Of a stretch of 64,000 nucleotides of DNA, positions 25,381 to 38,709 are shown piece by piece. The notes beneath the pieces are model-generated. The model was not told the DNA's origin and did not search any database. It saw nothing but the letters and a program-made list of their open reading frames with translations. Each line of letters begins with the position of its first letter. Position 1 is the stretch's first letter. The translations under genes were made by a program, and so were the position numbers. Source of the DNA: Pontederia crassipes (taxonomy: Eukaryota; Streptophyta; Magnoliopsida; Commelinales; Pontederiaceae); contig JAUKPH010000017.1 of the NCBI GenBank assembly GCA_030549335.1, positions 9,757,501 through 9,821,500 on the forward strand, written 5' to 3'.

Positions 25381-27549
25381 TTTTTATTGATTTTTCAAAA
25401 GATGAGGCCCTTCAATTTGTTCCATCATTGAACGACCTTCCTACATTGATTATGTTAAATTGAAATCCATAAAGATAATTAACTAAATTAAAAACTTTAC
25501 AACATAGAGTACAACAATAAATAATTATAGATAATACTGGTCCAAGAGGAACTCAAATATCACGTGACATGATGGTTTATTCGGTAAGCGTTACGATCAT
25601 AATTTGAATAATTTGTTCAACACAATTGAAGAATTTTTCTTAATTAAAAATGGATTAATGATATCATGTCCAATGGACATGAATTGCATTTCTTATGAAC
25701 TGAATTTAATTATGTGTTAAAAAAATTGCAGCATCAGTGGTAATGTTAATTAATGATAACAACTATCGTTGATGAGGGACCATAGAGGAAGAAAAGAGTG
25801 AAGTCCATTAATTTAACACGAGTCCACTCTAGATATTTTTAACACATTCAATATTACCAAATTAAATTCTCAAAATGTTTCCATGATGGAGCTTAATTTG
25901 CTTCAGCTCACACAATAATGTTAATTAATTCTATATTTTGTAATTAAATTTCTTGTGTCACAAGTATATGTCTTAAAATTGCACCAATTAACATTAATTA
26001 ATCAAATTTCATTAACATAAACATGGAAATCATTTTAACATCAAAAGCATTTTCCTTATTAATAATAATAATAATTTGGATAGATTTATGTGAGGAGGGG
26101 CTTATATGCATGGGAGTTTGAGTTTTTAGTTTAAACTAATGATAACTGTTTAATTTATTTCAATGTTCAAATATCATTTTTTAGTACAGTTTCGTTTAAC
26201 TAAGATCCATATATATTGACCAGGACATTTTTTTACCTTAAAGAGATAGGAAGATGCTTCAAATTGGTATTGTTAGTCGGTCGAGATGAAATGCTAGGCC
26301 TCTCTAGAAGAGGCTACCCACATCGAATTATTGCCAGAAGTAAATTAATAGTGTTTTGGATACCAAGATGAAAAAAAAGCGTTCGAGTTGGTATATGATA
26401 TATAGATATAGATATACTTTTTTTTGAAAAAAATAGATATATCATTTTTTTTGGGTTACAATTTAGTTCTTGGTTCATGAATATAAAAATTATACAGTAA
26501 GGTAATTTATAATCTTTTGAGTCATTATTTTTCTTCCCAACTTTTCGTTGTTTGGATAGCCAACAAATTGAGTCCCTCATGGAAAGAGAGTTAAGGAATC
26601 ATCAAATGTTTGAATAAACAAAAATGAGTACGAATGAAATATTTTCCAATGATCATGTATCTCATTTTCATCTTATACATTTTTTTATTATCTAATAGTA
26701 GACAGATGACTTCCTTTCATCCTTTCCAACAAGGCAAATTAATATATCACACTCCACATAACAAGCTGGATTACTACCACAAGATCCTTCTTTAATTGTT
26801 GAGGAGAGATGGAAAAAAACTATTATAATTAAGTGTATTTGATCATTGCATGCCTTTGGATGGTTAAAAGAGCAAGTATAGTCTGCATGTAACCAAAAAA
26901 GGCAGGTCAGAACATTTATTAACATATAACTGCTGTCTTCCAATTGTAAATAATGATGCATTAACCTTTCTTGAATGCATGTTTCTAAAGATTTGCGCAT
27001 TTAAGGAGCATTAACTCAAGAGTTAATGTGTGGACAAATCTTTTAACCAGATATATCGCACTTAATGATTTCCAACTGTATACAATTAATTCATTTACTT
27101 TTTTCTGCCCTCTTGCATGTGTTGCCACCTTCTTGCACCCTCTGAGTTTGCACTCCATCATTCACATATTGAATCTCTCTCGAATCGGTGGAAGAAGAAC
27201 AAGAAACATAAAAATCATCATATATATATCATTGTGGTCTCTTTCTCCATCTCTCCCTTTCTCGCGCACAGACACACATCAACGATCACATCTGATCTAC
27301 CTCTTCTTCTCAACACCGCAACCCAGCATTCACTCCATGGATCCTTCCGCTCCCATCAACATCGATGGTGCTCAAAATATGAGGCGTACGCATCTGAGTT
27401 TAACTATGAAGACGCCTGGGGAGGAAGCCACAACGGTGCAAGTGACTGCACCACGACATGAGAGCCCCAACATCTTCGCCGAGAACTATCCAATACATGA
27501 TATAGAGGAGGCTTTAAAGGCCATGGATGAGCTCGACGAGGTGAATAAC

Positions 27550-29740
27550 TGTAACGACCAGCAAAAGATAAAAAAAAAGAAAAGAAAATAACACGTGATG
27601 AACCGCACGGTTGGAAAGGAATAAAGATCCAATCCAATTGGGACTCCATCTATTAAGTGATTTCCATGAAATCAGGAAATCAATCTGATCTCTTTGAACC
27701 TGATTAGAATTATAGGAGACTATAAAAGATGGAATAGAATTCGCTAAACCTTTTTCTCACCTGAAACCCTCACAAACATCCTTCCCCACTAGATTTTTGG
27801 GATCGGCTGGAACAGCCAAGGAAGAACCGACAGGTTGCTGGGCAGCCACCATCGACCCTCTTCTCTTCTCATAATGTCCTTCTTTGTATAGTAATCGGTG
27901 AGGCGGGGCTGAACGTTGCTGTCGAATTTCAGGTGAAGGTCGAGAGGAAGAATAGGGAGGAAACAGGGGAGGGCATCGTTAATCAATTTTCCCGACGAAT
28001 CGAGGAACGGTTTAATTGCGATAACAGGTGGGTGAATCAAAATCATCTTGCATGACATTTGAATTATTCTAATCCATGCCCTAATTGATTATGAAATGAA
28101 AAGGATCAAGAAGTTGTCCTAGGGTTTTTATTTGATTAGTGAATTCTTGTTTGAATTGTTTGATTCCTGATTTGCTTACTGTTTGAATTAATTTTGTTTG
28201 TTCTATTTTCTGTCTTAATGATTGCTAGGATGTAGGATTTAGAGTAGAACGAAAGTACGTTAAGGATCCATGTAATTTTCGGATTGAAACTGGCTGGAAT
28301 CGGCCGCCGTCACGGCCGTGCCACTCTCTGGCATGCCCGTGCCATTATTGTTATGACTGTTCTACGCCATGTGCACACCCGTGCTAAGACCCAATGAAAC
28401 TATAAAAGGTCGGCCGTTGTCAGTCAACCGAGTGCCCGACCGGTCATGGCCGTGCCATGACCAAGTACCTAGCCGCACGACCAAGAAAAAACCAGTCGAC
28501 CGACTACTTTGAATCGTTCGACCACCCTCACCCTCTATCACGGCCGTGCCCTCTTATGGCATGCCCGTGCCACCGCCTATGTAGAACCTGATCGTGCCGT
28601 TCAGATTGACATGGTCGTGACACGGCCGTGCCCGGCCATATCAGCCCTTGATTTTTCATCCATCAGTCTTCCCTTATTTTGATATGAACATTATTGATTG
28701 CCTTATGATTCCAACATGAATTCTTTTTGCCTGATTTACCTCATACCAATTTTCAGGAACCTTTTATTAGATTTATTAAATTAATTATCTTTTTAAATTT
28801 GAATATTGCCTATGTACAATTGATCCTATTTTTCTGACCCTACGAAGATTCCTCACTGATTTTCAAGATCTATACTCTCATTGATTTATTTTCTTATTGA
28901 TCTCATTGTATTCATTGAACAAAGAAGAAAGAGCTACAAGTTATTCAAAGTGATTAATAAGATCAAATGAAAGATTAACAATGGGTTGCCAGTCCAAGCC
29001 AAGTGCATCAAGATAAGGGTCGCTCCCTTGATCATGGTTTGATCACCCATTGACTCGCACAAGGCCGTATCGTTTGCTAGGCATACCCCAAGAATTAAAG
29101 GCACCTAAAGTTATCCAGATTTTAATAATAATCCAAGATCAAGAAGCATGTTCAAGTCAAGTCAAGTTACTGTCATGATTTCCAAGTATGCTATAAGTTC
29201 ATGTTTATTAATCATCATGTTACTCTTCTGCTTCATGATATCATCTGATCTTATTATGATCCATGATACTGACATGTTATCTTTCATGTTCAAATCAAGC
29301 ATGATTATTTATTACTGATTATTATATCTATGTCATACATTGTATATTATGTGGTTCCCCACTAGGCTGTAAAGCTTCCGGGAGGACCTCCTCTCCTGCG
29401 TCTGATTTTCACAGGACCAGGTCAGTGATGTAGTGAAGTAGGTGTGTGGTGATGAAGCTTTGACGATAGGACAACACATAAACCATAGGGCTTTCTAGAG
29501 TGTTTATTAGTTTTTCTTTACCTTCCGTATCTTAGAATCATGATGTAAAACTTATTTTACTTTCTTAGCAATGATATAGCCACTTTTTAGACTTCCGCAT
29601 ATTTAAGTTATACTTCTCTTTATTTTTTTCTTCCGCTGACGTGTCTATTTTTGACTGAGATATGGTCAAAGTCATAGCATGCCGTAGCGTCTCCAGGTTG
29701 GTCTTCGTCACGTGGCGGGGGTCGATTTGGGGGCGTTACA
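27550..29740 (+). mobile_element. Solo LTR (Ty3/gypsy-like), copy 2, 2,191 bp, inside a gene exon
   Basis: Begins TGTAACGACC and ends GGGCGTTACA, near-perfect short inverted ends of the TG...CA type, flanked by the 5-bp direct repeat ATAAC (27,545-27,549 and 29,741-29,745). Copy B of the gene has a single ATAAC at 42,755-42,759, the empty site. A likely TATA box is TATAAAAG at 27,721. The interior has several CACGGCCGTG palindromes (28,308-28,640) and the same GTGGTTCCCCACTAGGCTGT block as the LTR at 23,158. There is no internal region, so it is a solo LTR. The clean target-site duplication suggests it is younger than copy 1. Confidence 0.88.
27721..27728 (+). promoter_or_regulatory. Putative TATA box of the solo LTR
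   Basis: TATAAAAG lies about 170 bp from the LTR start in an otherwise ordinary context. If used, U3 would be short and R plus U5 about 2 kb. Sequence match only. Confidence 0.4.
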
Positions 29741-30090
29741 ATAACTCCCACCTAAGCTTGAAGTCCCCTTTAGAGCTTGCGAGAGAGGGAGATCTAATGA
29801 GTGAAATGCTTCTTGAGATGGTGCTCTCATCACTAGTTGATGATCTGGAGACGCCCGGGAAGATGAATGGCAAGCAGAATGTTCAAGTAGCACCGGAAGC
29901 AAATACTACAGTGCCAAAGGATCCGGCGACGGTGATCCAGCCATTGGAAAGGATCATGATAGGAGAGAAGGCCCTTGATGACAATGCTGAGGATTATGAG
30001 GAAGCACAGAATCCAGAATGGCTTCCTTAAGGGTGGAAGACAATAACAGTGTCAAGGAAGTTGTGAAGAAGTAAAGGGCACAAGGACAAG

Positions 30091-33000
30091 GTAATTAGTT
30101 TAACTATTCCGACGATTCCATTAGTCTACACTAATGTATAGATAAATTCACATATGTCATCCTTATGTAAAGGTTAGTTTACATTAACAAATGCATGTCT
30201 TTAATATACTACATTTCCTTAGCAGTAAATTCTCTCATTTTTATGTTAATATTAGGGTGAGAACATGTCCCCTAAGCTAAGCTAGATCTAATTATCAAAT
30301 TAGAGCCTCTCATGTCTTTGACATACCTTTTACTGTCACTCAGAATCTCGTTGCCTCTAATGCCATGACTAGTTTGCTCTTTGCAATTATTAAGAGAAAT
30401 TAATATACATTTTCGTTAGCAGGATTTAGAAGTTGGAATCTTAGACTTACCCTTTGGTAACATGAAGATACTATTCATTTGAATAAATTAGTAAAGAGTT
30501 CATCCCAACACCCCCCCCCCCCCTATTTCAATAATCTAAATTATTTTTTAAAAAAAATACATCAAAATGATTGGATATTTCAGTGCATGTTAAATGCAAA
30601 AGAAAAACTTAGAGAGAAATTAAATAGCTCAGTACAATAAAAAGTAGGCTTTCTGTTGGGCTATAGACTATAATGAAATAAAATTAATTAAGCTTTAAAT
30701 GAGTTTAAAAATTAAATATTATATTATTGAGATAAACAAGTCAGTAGTTATTTTTCTCTTCAAATGGCAAGTTATCATTTTTGGATTGATATGGGTGAGA
30801 GCTTGACATGTGAACATTTTATAGTCACTTATTATGATGAAAGTACTTTGAACTCATGAAAATTCATATGACCTCTTCACCCTTATATTGTAAATTTGAC
30901 CTATTGTGAGATATCATATTATTTAATTTGTGTTGCACACTTAATGACTAATTAAGAAAGCATTAAAACTAAGATCAGTGTAGGAATGATAATGCCACAG
31001 GGCCCAAATTAATTTACAACTTTGTTTGGTAACTATCCACCGATATACAGAACTATTAACACCTAACTAATTGAGTGTTCGAGCTTAGAGCAGTAAAGAA
31101 AGATAGGCCCTAGCCAAGTTGAAGACTTTAGGGATTGATTTCGGAGCTACTTGCATCTATCGAATAACCACTAATCAATTATGTAAAATTTATTGAATAA
31201 CTTTAAAGAAAGAGGTGCAATACTAAGTTTTTTTTATTGTTATAGGGTAAAAACGCAGTCACGCCAACATTATCCTTGAGTCAAATTTTCACTTTCTATG
31301 ACTATTAGAGTCAAAGAAAGAGGTGCAATACCAAATTTTCATTCTTCTAGGATTAAAGCAATCTTAAGGCTCAACCAAGAACAATTTGGGTTAGGCCAAG
31401 AATATAAACAAATAAATTATCAGACTCATGTGGTCATAATCTCTTTACTTGTATAGATAAGGCTAACCACAAACATCATGTGGCATTAAACAAATATTAG
31501 AGAGCAAAAATGTAACATAAGCTCCAAAATCAGAATATTTCTCAATGTAGGCATTCCATCCTTCAAGAAAAGAATACAATCCTGATATCTAGAAAAGATA
31601 ATAGATAATAGTGTATTCCCTAAATTCAGTTACATTGTAAGATCCAATATATCAATAACTTGAACGTTTGACAATTTCAAGAATTAAGCAATCATAAGTC
31701 GAGCTAATATTAGGTTTCGACACATAAATTAGGTCAATTAATTAGTGTTAGATTCCTAGCTAGTTTGCATCGTACACACTAGTTTGTCACCTTCTAGCTA
31801 GTCCTACACATCCCAAAATTGATATAATATCATGGTCATAGTAGACCTCTTATTCTAGTGTTAAACTTCTCTTATTTAGAATTATATAAAAGGATGAGGT
31901 AGATAATATCCAAACAATGAATATATGCAATCAACATAAATTCAAATTATTTGAAGAAGCATTAAATAAACTTAGAACCCAATCCTTTCTATTATAGACA
32001 TTCCTCTTGTCAAATAAAGAATACAATCCCGATATCTAGGAAAGATCATATCTAGTAGTCTATTTTGAAAATTTATTTCTATTGTAAGATAACCACGTCA
32101 TCAATAACTCGGATGATTGACAATTTCTAGTATTGGACGATCATAATTCTGACCAATATTAGGCTTTGACATAAAAACTAGGTCAATTCATTAGTGTCGT
32201 GATATGCCTAGCTAGTTTGTACACTAGCTTGTCATCTTCTAGCTAGATCCTACACAACCCAAGATTCGTAACATATAAAGGTTATCTTCGACCTCTTATT
32301 CTAGTGTCAAACTTCTTTTGATCATCTGGAATTACATTAAAGGATGAGGTATATAGATAATATTTGAACAATGAAGATACATGATCAACTTATATCCAAA
32401 TTAATTATTTGAAAAAAATATTAAACCTAGAACTCAAATAAAGTTCATACTAACTCACCCCACAATTGAACATGTGATGATCTGTTTGCTATCCAAGAGC
32501 ACATTTACTTCTGAGCTTAGTTCATGATGAGAGAATGTTGCTTGGCTAAAAGCACACTATGATATTTAAGGCTCTTTATGATCTAAGAAGAATTATTTCT
32601 TGAGTGACCATGCCTTGTGGAGTCTAAGAATTCTTATGTTTGACATGATTAAAAACATTACAAATATATTTTTTAAAAGATCCTCATAATTGGAAAAAAA
32701 TTGTATGAAGGGACAATTAATCATGTTTCAAATAACCTGTGGGAAATGAAATATATGAAGTATCTTAAATATCATATATCTTGCCATTGTGATTACCTGT
32801 CAACAAATTATTTGATTATATGTATAATGATTTATTATAATCATAAAATAGATGAAATAAAATATAATAGGTACATCTATTATATATATATATATATTTA
32901 CATATTATATATGATAATCATCTTTGCTTTTATCTTCCTATATATATTTATGATATATATGTGTGTGTGTGTTGGGGAAATGCTAGTGGTAGTGTCTCTA

Positions 33001-34396
33001 CCTTTGGTAGTTTATTACTCCAAGGAAGAGCCGTAGAATAATGGAACAAAAGTTATCTTAGGATTGTTTAGTCATAATGGAATTATGTTCTAATTTAATT
33101 TTGACAATAGGAAGATGCAACTTTATGTGACTTTCACATACAATCTCATGGTAATATGAAAAGATTTACTAACTAGTTTAAAGTGAAATTTAGTTATATT
33201 TTGTTCACTAACTTTGTTTTAAACTTGGTGCATTAATCATTATAACATGATAGATATTCGGTTAACTCATAGTCTATAATAATCAAAATAAATTTACGAT
33301 TTGGTTAGGAAGATAGGTACATTTTAGGAATATTAACTATTTTCCCAAGATTTTTTGATAAGTAAAATTTAACGCTTTTGCAAATAAATGGTTCCACAAA
33401 AATAATTAAAAATATTTCCATAAAAGATTACTGTGAGAGTTTGGATTATGACTACATGAAATGCTAAAAGCATTTATTGAGAAGCAATGTCAAACTATTT
33501 TTGCAAGAATAATTTGTTGCAATGACTGCAACAAGATCCTAAAGTCAGATGAAATATGTCGAGAAGATGTTAGAGATTTTCTATGTTAAAAATGAAATAT
33601 GTATTTTCTCTACAATTAATGTTGCCATTTCTCTCTATTAGAATCTAAACCAATCTTCTAATGAAAACTTATTTAATTGTCCTATTGATATATTGACAAT
33701 CCATACAAATTTAACTAGACGTAGGGACTCTTCTTCTAAAGTAAATCTCAGTAACATATCGCTCATAAGAAAATACTAGAAAAGAATTATTTCATTTAAA
33801 AATAGTAGACTTCCATCATTACTATATTAATTTTATATCTCACTTTTTATGTTGAGGTTCACGTCAAGCATTAGACAAGAGACTATTTCTCATTTTGTCT
33901 TTTTATCTTACGTCTTCAAATTATCGAATATAATGAACCAAGGTCTATAGATTGGGATACATCATCCTTTTGTCATTAATTTGCACATTAATAATTTCTA
34001 ATTATACGTTATTGTCAACGGTCAATGTCACAAACAACTTATGGAAACAATTTACATTAATTAGTTTTCAATAATACATTCTATCTTTGATTCCTGTCAA
34101 AATATTAGTCTTGTTCTAAAAGAAATTCTTTTATTCTATGTAGTAGTATATTGATCCAATATTTAATAAGAGATGACGATCTAAGAGAGAAGTCTTAGAG
34201 TTCCATGACATACTAATGAAGCTATAATTGTACTAAAAAAATTCATTACCAAAGGTATATGCATTTCTTTTTCCTTGCTAAAGCTTACATTTTCTCTGAC
34301 TATGAAAGTTATACGGATATTTTTCTTAGTTATTTAAATAAATTCCTAATTTTTTATTAGCATTGTCATTCAAATGTTACATATGCTTATCTATAG
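30091..34396 (+). other. Non-coding stretch after the MBD-like exon (intron or intergenic)
   Basis: Starts with a canonical splice donor and is collinear with 43,096-44,520 plus 57,261-59,960 in D3. It is AT-rich, with a poly-C run at about 30,508-30,524 that D3 lacks. A paralogous repeat pair lies inside: the block with GAATACAATCC(C/T)GATATCTAG occurs at about 31,570 and again at about 32,020. No further exon with the expected second half of an MBD domain was found. Confidence 0.5.
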
Positions 34397-34490
34397 GAAG
34401 ACAAGTTGGAACTATCGAGAGATGTAAGGGAATTGCAAAAGCAGGAAAAAGGGAAAATGATATGTGAAGAAAATGAAAATATTGTTTGTT
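34397..34490 (+). other. Possible small exon, copy A (EDKLELSRDVRELQKQEKGK)
   Basis: After an acceptor-like CTATAG, about 30 codons stay open and encode a charged, coiled-coil-like stretch. The D3 counterpart at about 59,962-60,055 also stays open (EDKLELLRHVRELQKQEKGK), which is unusual in such AT-rich DNA. The acceptor differs by one base between copies. It could be a later exon of the MBD-like gene or coincidence. Confidence 0.25.
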
Positions 34491-35639
34491 CCTTACATAA
34501 ACTTCTATTTAATTTGTTTTGTTTCACTATATTCTTGCTCTTATTAATGGTCAATTATTTCTTTCAAGAATTGATTGTGTTGTCTCCTAAGCGCAAGTGG
34601 GGGCATGCAGTCGTATGATATCTTTGCTGCTTTGGTATATGCGCTTCGACCTTAAATAATAATCATGAGCTATTTATTAATTTGTGGTCAACCACTTAAA
34701 ACATTTAAATAATAAGATATTAATTAAACTTAAGGGAACAGAGAGAGACAACGAATGAAAGGGAAGCCAGCAATGGCACGTTTTCTCCATTCTTTTTCTT
34801 TCTTTTTTTTTTGTTTCTCTTATTTTAAAATTTGTCGATCTTAAGATTCCACCAACTGTAGTATTTTGATATGTCTGAGACTGAGAGATCCTTTATATTC
34901 GCCTACTCTCTCTCTCCTTATTCATGGGAACTATATTATATTGTATTGTATTCTAGGATCAAGGAACGTGAATAATTTTAAATTCAGATCCTAGGACCAA
35001 TTGTACCATAATGATATAAAGATTTCTATTAGAATAATATATACGTAAGATACCTCGATTAGATTTATATTGATTATATTATCTTTATCTTTTGTACATA
35101 TCATCCAATAATTCCATATTATTTTATTTTCTCTCGGAAGAAAATACATCTTTTACCATTTCCATTCCATTTATATATATACATACATATATGTTTATAA
35201 ATAAATATTGGAGTGGCAGCTCCTTCTTGTTGAAGCAAAATTAGATTTATATTGACAATATTAGATTTATATTGACAATGAAAGTTGGAGTGGCAGCTCC
35301 TTCTTGTTGAAGCAAAATTTTAGATGAATGTAAAAAAAAATTATGGAGAAATTTATTTATCACTGTTTAACTACGTAATGCAGGACAATCTAGTTAAATT
35401 AATTGAACTTATCCATCTTCAATTTAACATGAATTAAATTGTCCACCTTCCTTTCCAGATAGAGAACTTTAAAAAATTATATTTATCTGGAGAGCACCTA
35501 TTGCCCTAATCTCTGACATCAACGAGCATATTCGTTCACGTTCGGCCACTTGACTGAACGTTGGAACTCGAACAACTTGTGCATCCCATTTGGTATTCAC
35601 CACGTGTTTCTGAAATCAATTAGAAATAGGGAACAATGC

Positions 35640-37200
35640 GAAATTATATATATAGAAAATTCCTATTAATCAAAGTCAGTTAATTGAAATTTTGGAGTCA
35701 GTTTGGGAACAATGCGCCCTTAGATTAGCTTATTCAACTAGTTAATTAACGGAATTGAGCTCCTATCTAGATGTAAGGAAAGTAAAAATTAAAAGTAAAA
35801 AAGTGCATATATTTCACTAATAAAATGCAAACTCGCTAGTTTCTCTTATTCTAAAAAATTGTCCCACAATATTGTTGATCATACTGAGCAAGGTAGTTAA
35901 GATCGGAATATTATGTAAGATTGAAAAAAGTTCGTAAGATAAATATCGTAATATCGAATCGAAGATCGTAAGATTCTACTTATATATTAAAAAAAATAGT
36001 TTGATATATAAAATTATATAAAAAACTAATTTTTTAAAATAATTTTGAAATGGTTTATATTATAAATAATGTTAACTTTGAGTATTATCCTATTAAAACT
36101 TTCTACAAATGCATTTATATATTTTTTATATAATAGTAATTTAATAATGGCAATAATATGGAATATTATTATATAATAACTTTTAATATACATTGATAAT
36201 AAAATTATTTCGTGAAAAAATATTTTTAAAATTTTGATTATAACCAATAATTATCCTCTTAATTTTATTCTTCCAAAAATCATGTGACACTTGGTGAAAA
36301 TTTAAAAAAAAAGAAAAAATTAAATTCGTAGGATTGGTAAGATCTTACCATTACGATCCTACTAAAATAATTTCAAAATTGAGATCGATATCGTATATTC
36401 TAAAAAAGTTCGTACGATAAAGATTTATATTTTAGATCACAGGGACTATATTATTAACAAATGTGATTTATTTTAGATCCATATTTTAGGATCAACTGTG
36501 ATCCTACCATAATCATATAAATATTCTTATTAATTTATATATATATATATATATAATATATATATATATACATACACATATATGAACGAATTTCAATCTT
36601 GGTGGTCAGTTAATTCATGTATATATGTACATATAAAAATTCATCAGCAAGTATTTTATATTAAGAAGTATTAATTGTTTATTTGAAGATATAATTCTTG
36701 ATTTTCAAAATTTCCTACAACCATATTTTGGAAAATAATCTCGATAATGTTGCTCCGGATGTCAAAGCATATCCAAATAGGAAAGAGAATTAAGATGAAG
36801 TGGTTAAAATTTCTTACGTCATCTAAATAATTATATCACCAAGCCAATAATGGAGATTGATATTTTATTTTTATTAACAAAAGTAACAGATTTAGCTCGA
36901 GAGCATTTATTATTCAAATCTATGACATCAATCGACTGAAGGCTTGAACTCCTCAACTTTTACATCCTATTTGGTATTTAACCACGTGTTTCTGGAAATC
37001 AACTTGAAATGGGGAGCTATGATATATACATTAAGATTTATTCTACAAAGTAGGTAATCACAATTTAAATGTATTTTAAACTATAAGTTTATATTTTTAA
37101 TGTAATTTATATGACAAGTACTATTTTGTATATACAACATATTTAAAAATATCTTACAAAGACATTATGCAAGTTAAAATGACTATAAAAGTATTGTCTT
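35640..37200 (+). repeat. Unidentified AT-rich repeat unit (alpha copy in D3)
   Basis: Nearly identical to 14,110-15,680 in D1. Contains the AGGATCAACTGTGATCCTA block at 36,487 and the GATCG/GTAAGATC-rich zone. Open frame 36,026-36,247 on the minus strand is AT-rich and also present at 14,521-14,733; it has no recognisable domain. Confidence 0.6.
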
Positions 37201-37751
37201 TATCCATGGGAGTTTGCTTTATTAGTTTAAACTAATGATAACTGTTTTATTTATTTCAATGTTCAAATATCATTTTTTGGTACAATTTTGTTTAACTAAG
37301 ATCCATATATATTGACCAGGATATTTTTTTACCTTAAAGAGATAAAGGAAGATGCTTCAAATTGGTATTGTTAGTCGGTCGAGATCAAATGCCAAGCCGC
37401 TCTAGATGAGGCTACCCACATCGAATTATTGCCAGAAGTAAATTAATAGTATTTTAGATACCTAGATGAAAAAAAAAAGAGTTCGAGTTGGTATAGGATA
37501 TATAGATATAGACGAGTTGCTTTAGTTCGCACAATACTGTTCACATGGTATCTGTGAATACTAGAACCATGCGAAATGCATTGATCAATTTTCAGAGCTC
37601 GCCGCCTGAGATGGCCACATGGCGGTCAATTTTTTTTATTACTTTATACCTTATCTACTATGATCTTTCTAGTTCCGACTGAACATGATAAAATGTGTAG
37701 ATACCTTGATATTGAGAATAGAATCTTTCCTAGTTTATCTTAATTTGCACT

Positions 37752-37858
37752 AGATCTATTAGTGAATAATATACCGAAAGGTTTGGTTACTAATAGAGCG
37801 GAATGACGTCGTATGATCCATGTAGCCGACCCCACCTAGTGGGATAAGGCTTTGTTGT

Positions 37859-37860
<2 letters not shown>
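37752..37860 (+). mobile_element. RTE-type LINE 3' tail (or SINE sharing it), 5'-truncated
   Basis: About 109 bp ending in TTGTTGTTG. One frame reads NRAE, stop, RRMIHVADPT, stop, WDKALLL, the characteristic C-terminus of plant RTE-clade LINE proteins; the terminal (TTG)n tail is also typical. Au-type SINEs share this 3' end, so a SINE is possible. At the matching place in D1 (about 16,222) this piece is absent and only a (TA)n run is present. A (TA)n run of about 38 bp follows here. No clear target-site duplication. Confidence 0.8.

Positions 37861-37900
<40 letters not shown>
37861..37900 (+). repeat. (TA)n microsatellite
   Basis: Uninterrupted TA repeats directly after the LINE tail; the D1 counterpart near 16,230 is shorter. 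Confidence 0.95.
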
Positions 37901-37902
<2 letters not shown>

Positions 37903-38709
37903 AACATTGAGTAATATGCATAAAGATAATACAAAATATATAAGTCACCATCAGTTCATTTATTCGCAAAAGAGGAGTAATGGATTGTGTAAAGTAAATA
38001 ATACATTAGAAACAAAATAATAAAACTTAAATTTTAGGAGACTTCAAGTTAAAGATAAGTTTGTAACAAATGTAATATATAAAAACAAAGTTATCTTCTT
38101 ACCAAAAAAAGATAATTATCTCAATATCGAAGGAAGTTGCTTGATTTTTTTAGACGTGTATGAAAGATTTATACGTTGTTTGCACTTGCATTGGTTGAAT
38201 AGATTTTTATACTCTCATATGTCTTTTAATCCTGTTATCAATTAAATTATTATATTTAAGTTTCAAATATTTTAATTGAATGATACTTTTACAATAATTT
38301 TATCTTCTTTTAACTTTTCATCTTCTTTAAGCATTTTTCTATGCATTTCTTCATAAGATACATCTCGTAATGAACTAAGTATAGTAAATGGTGCACCTTC
38401 TATATAATGTTTTTATATTCTTTTAACTTTTTGTATTCTTTAAGCATTTAATCTCATAACAATTTAATGACAATTAAGTTTTTTTTTGGAATAAAACTAA
38501 TTAAACTTATAACTTTCGGTGGAGAGGGAATATAAAATGACAAATGTTAATGGACTATAATGGTGTATAAATGTGGGGTTATAATGTTAGTGACAAATAT
38601 AATTAATGGTATTTATGATAAAAAAATGAAAGCATTAAAAATATATAAAATTATAAAATTTTAGAAAAAAAAGATAGAGGTTAATAATGGCTTGAGATGG
38701 ATTGTGAAT

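Larger units (their letters stand above)
27337..30090 (+). pseudogene. MBD-like gene, first coding exon, copy A (split by an LTR)
   Basis: The start codon at 27,337 follows a pyrimidine-rich leader and opens MDPSAPIN. The frame continues through NYPIHDIEEALKAMDELDE to 27,549, is interrupted by the LTR at 27,550-29,740, and resumes at 29,746 with SHLSLKSP and SEMLLEM. The end reads EAQNPEWLP, a TAA stop, GWKTITVSRKL, a TGA stop, then RSKGHKDK, followed by a consensus donor AAG|GTAATT at 30,090/30,091. The final block resembles the N-terminal half of plant methyl-CpG-binding domains (WLP-GW-x-RK-G-KDK, normally followed by YY). That assignment is inference; no second half of the domain was found. 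Copy B at 42,544 lacks the LTR and both stops, so this copy is dead. Confidence 0.5.
20227..34577 (+). repeat. Tandem segmental duplication, copy D2 (14.35 kb)
   Basis: Collinear with D3 (34,578-60,142) once insertions are removed: 20,227-21,950 with 34,578-36,110; 21,960-23,157 with 39,640-40,796; 25,381-27,549 with about 40,810-42,759; 29,746-31,556 with 42,760-44,520; 31,557-34,577 with 57,261-60,142. The copies meet head to tail at 34,577/34,578, where the segment's right end (AAGAATTGATTG) joins its left start (TGTTGTCTCCTAAGC). A short GATT is common to the breakpoints. D2 has two LTR insertions that D3 lacks. Confidence 0.88.

Noticed and set aside
27028-27336. N-terminal extension of the MBD-like copy A start
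   Set aside because: The sequence upstream of 27,337 is a pyrimidine-rich leader and is not in an open frame in copy B.
32701-33036. 111-codon + frame in D2
   Set aside because: AT-rich and Tyr/Ile-rich through a (TA)n tract; the D3 counterpart is not conserved as a frame.
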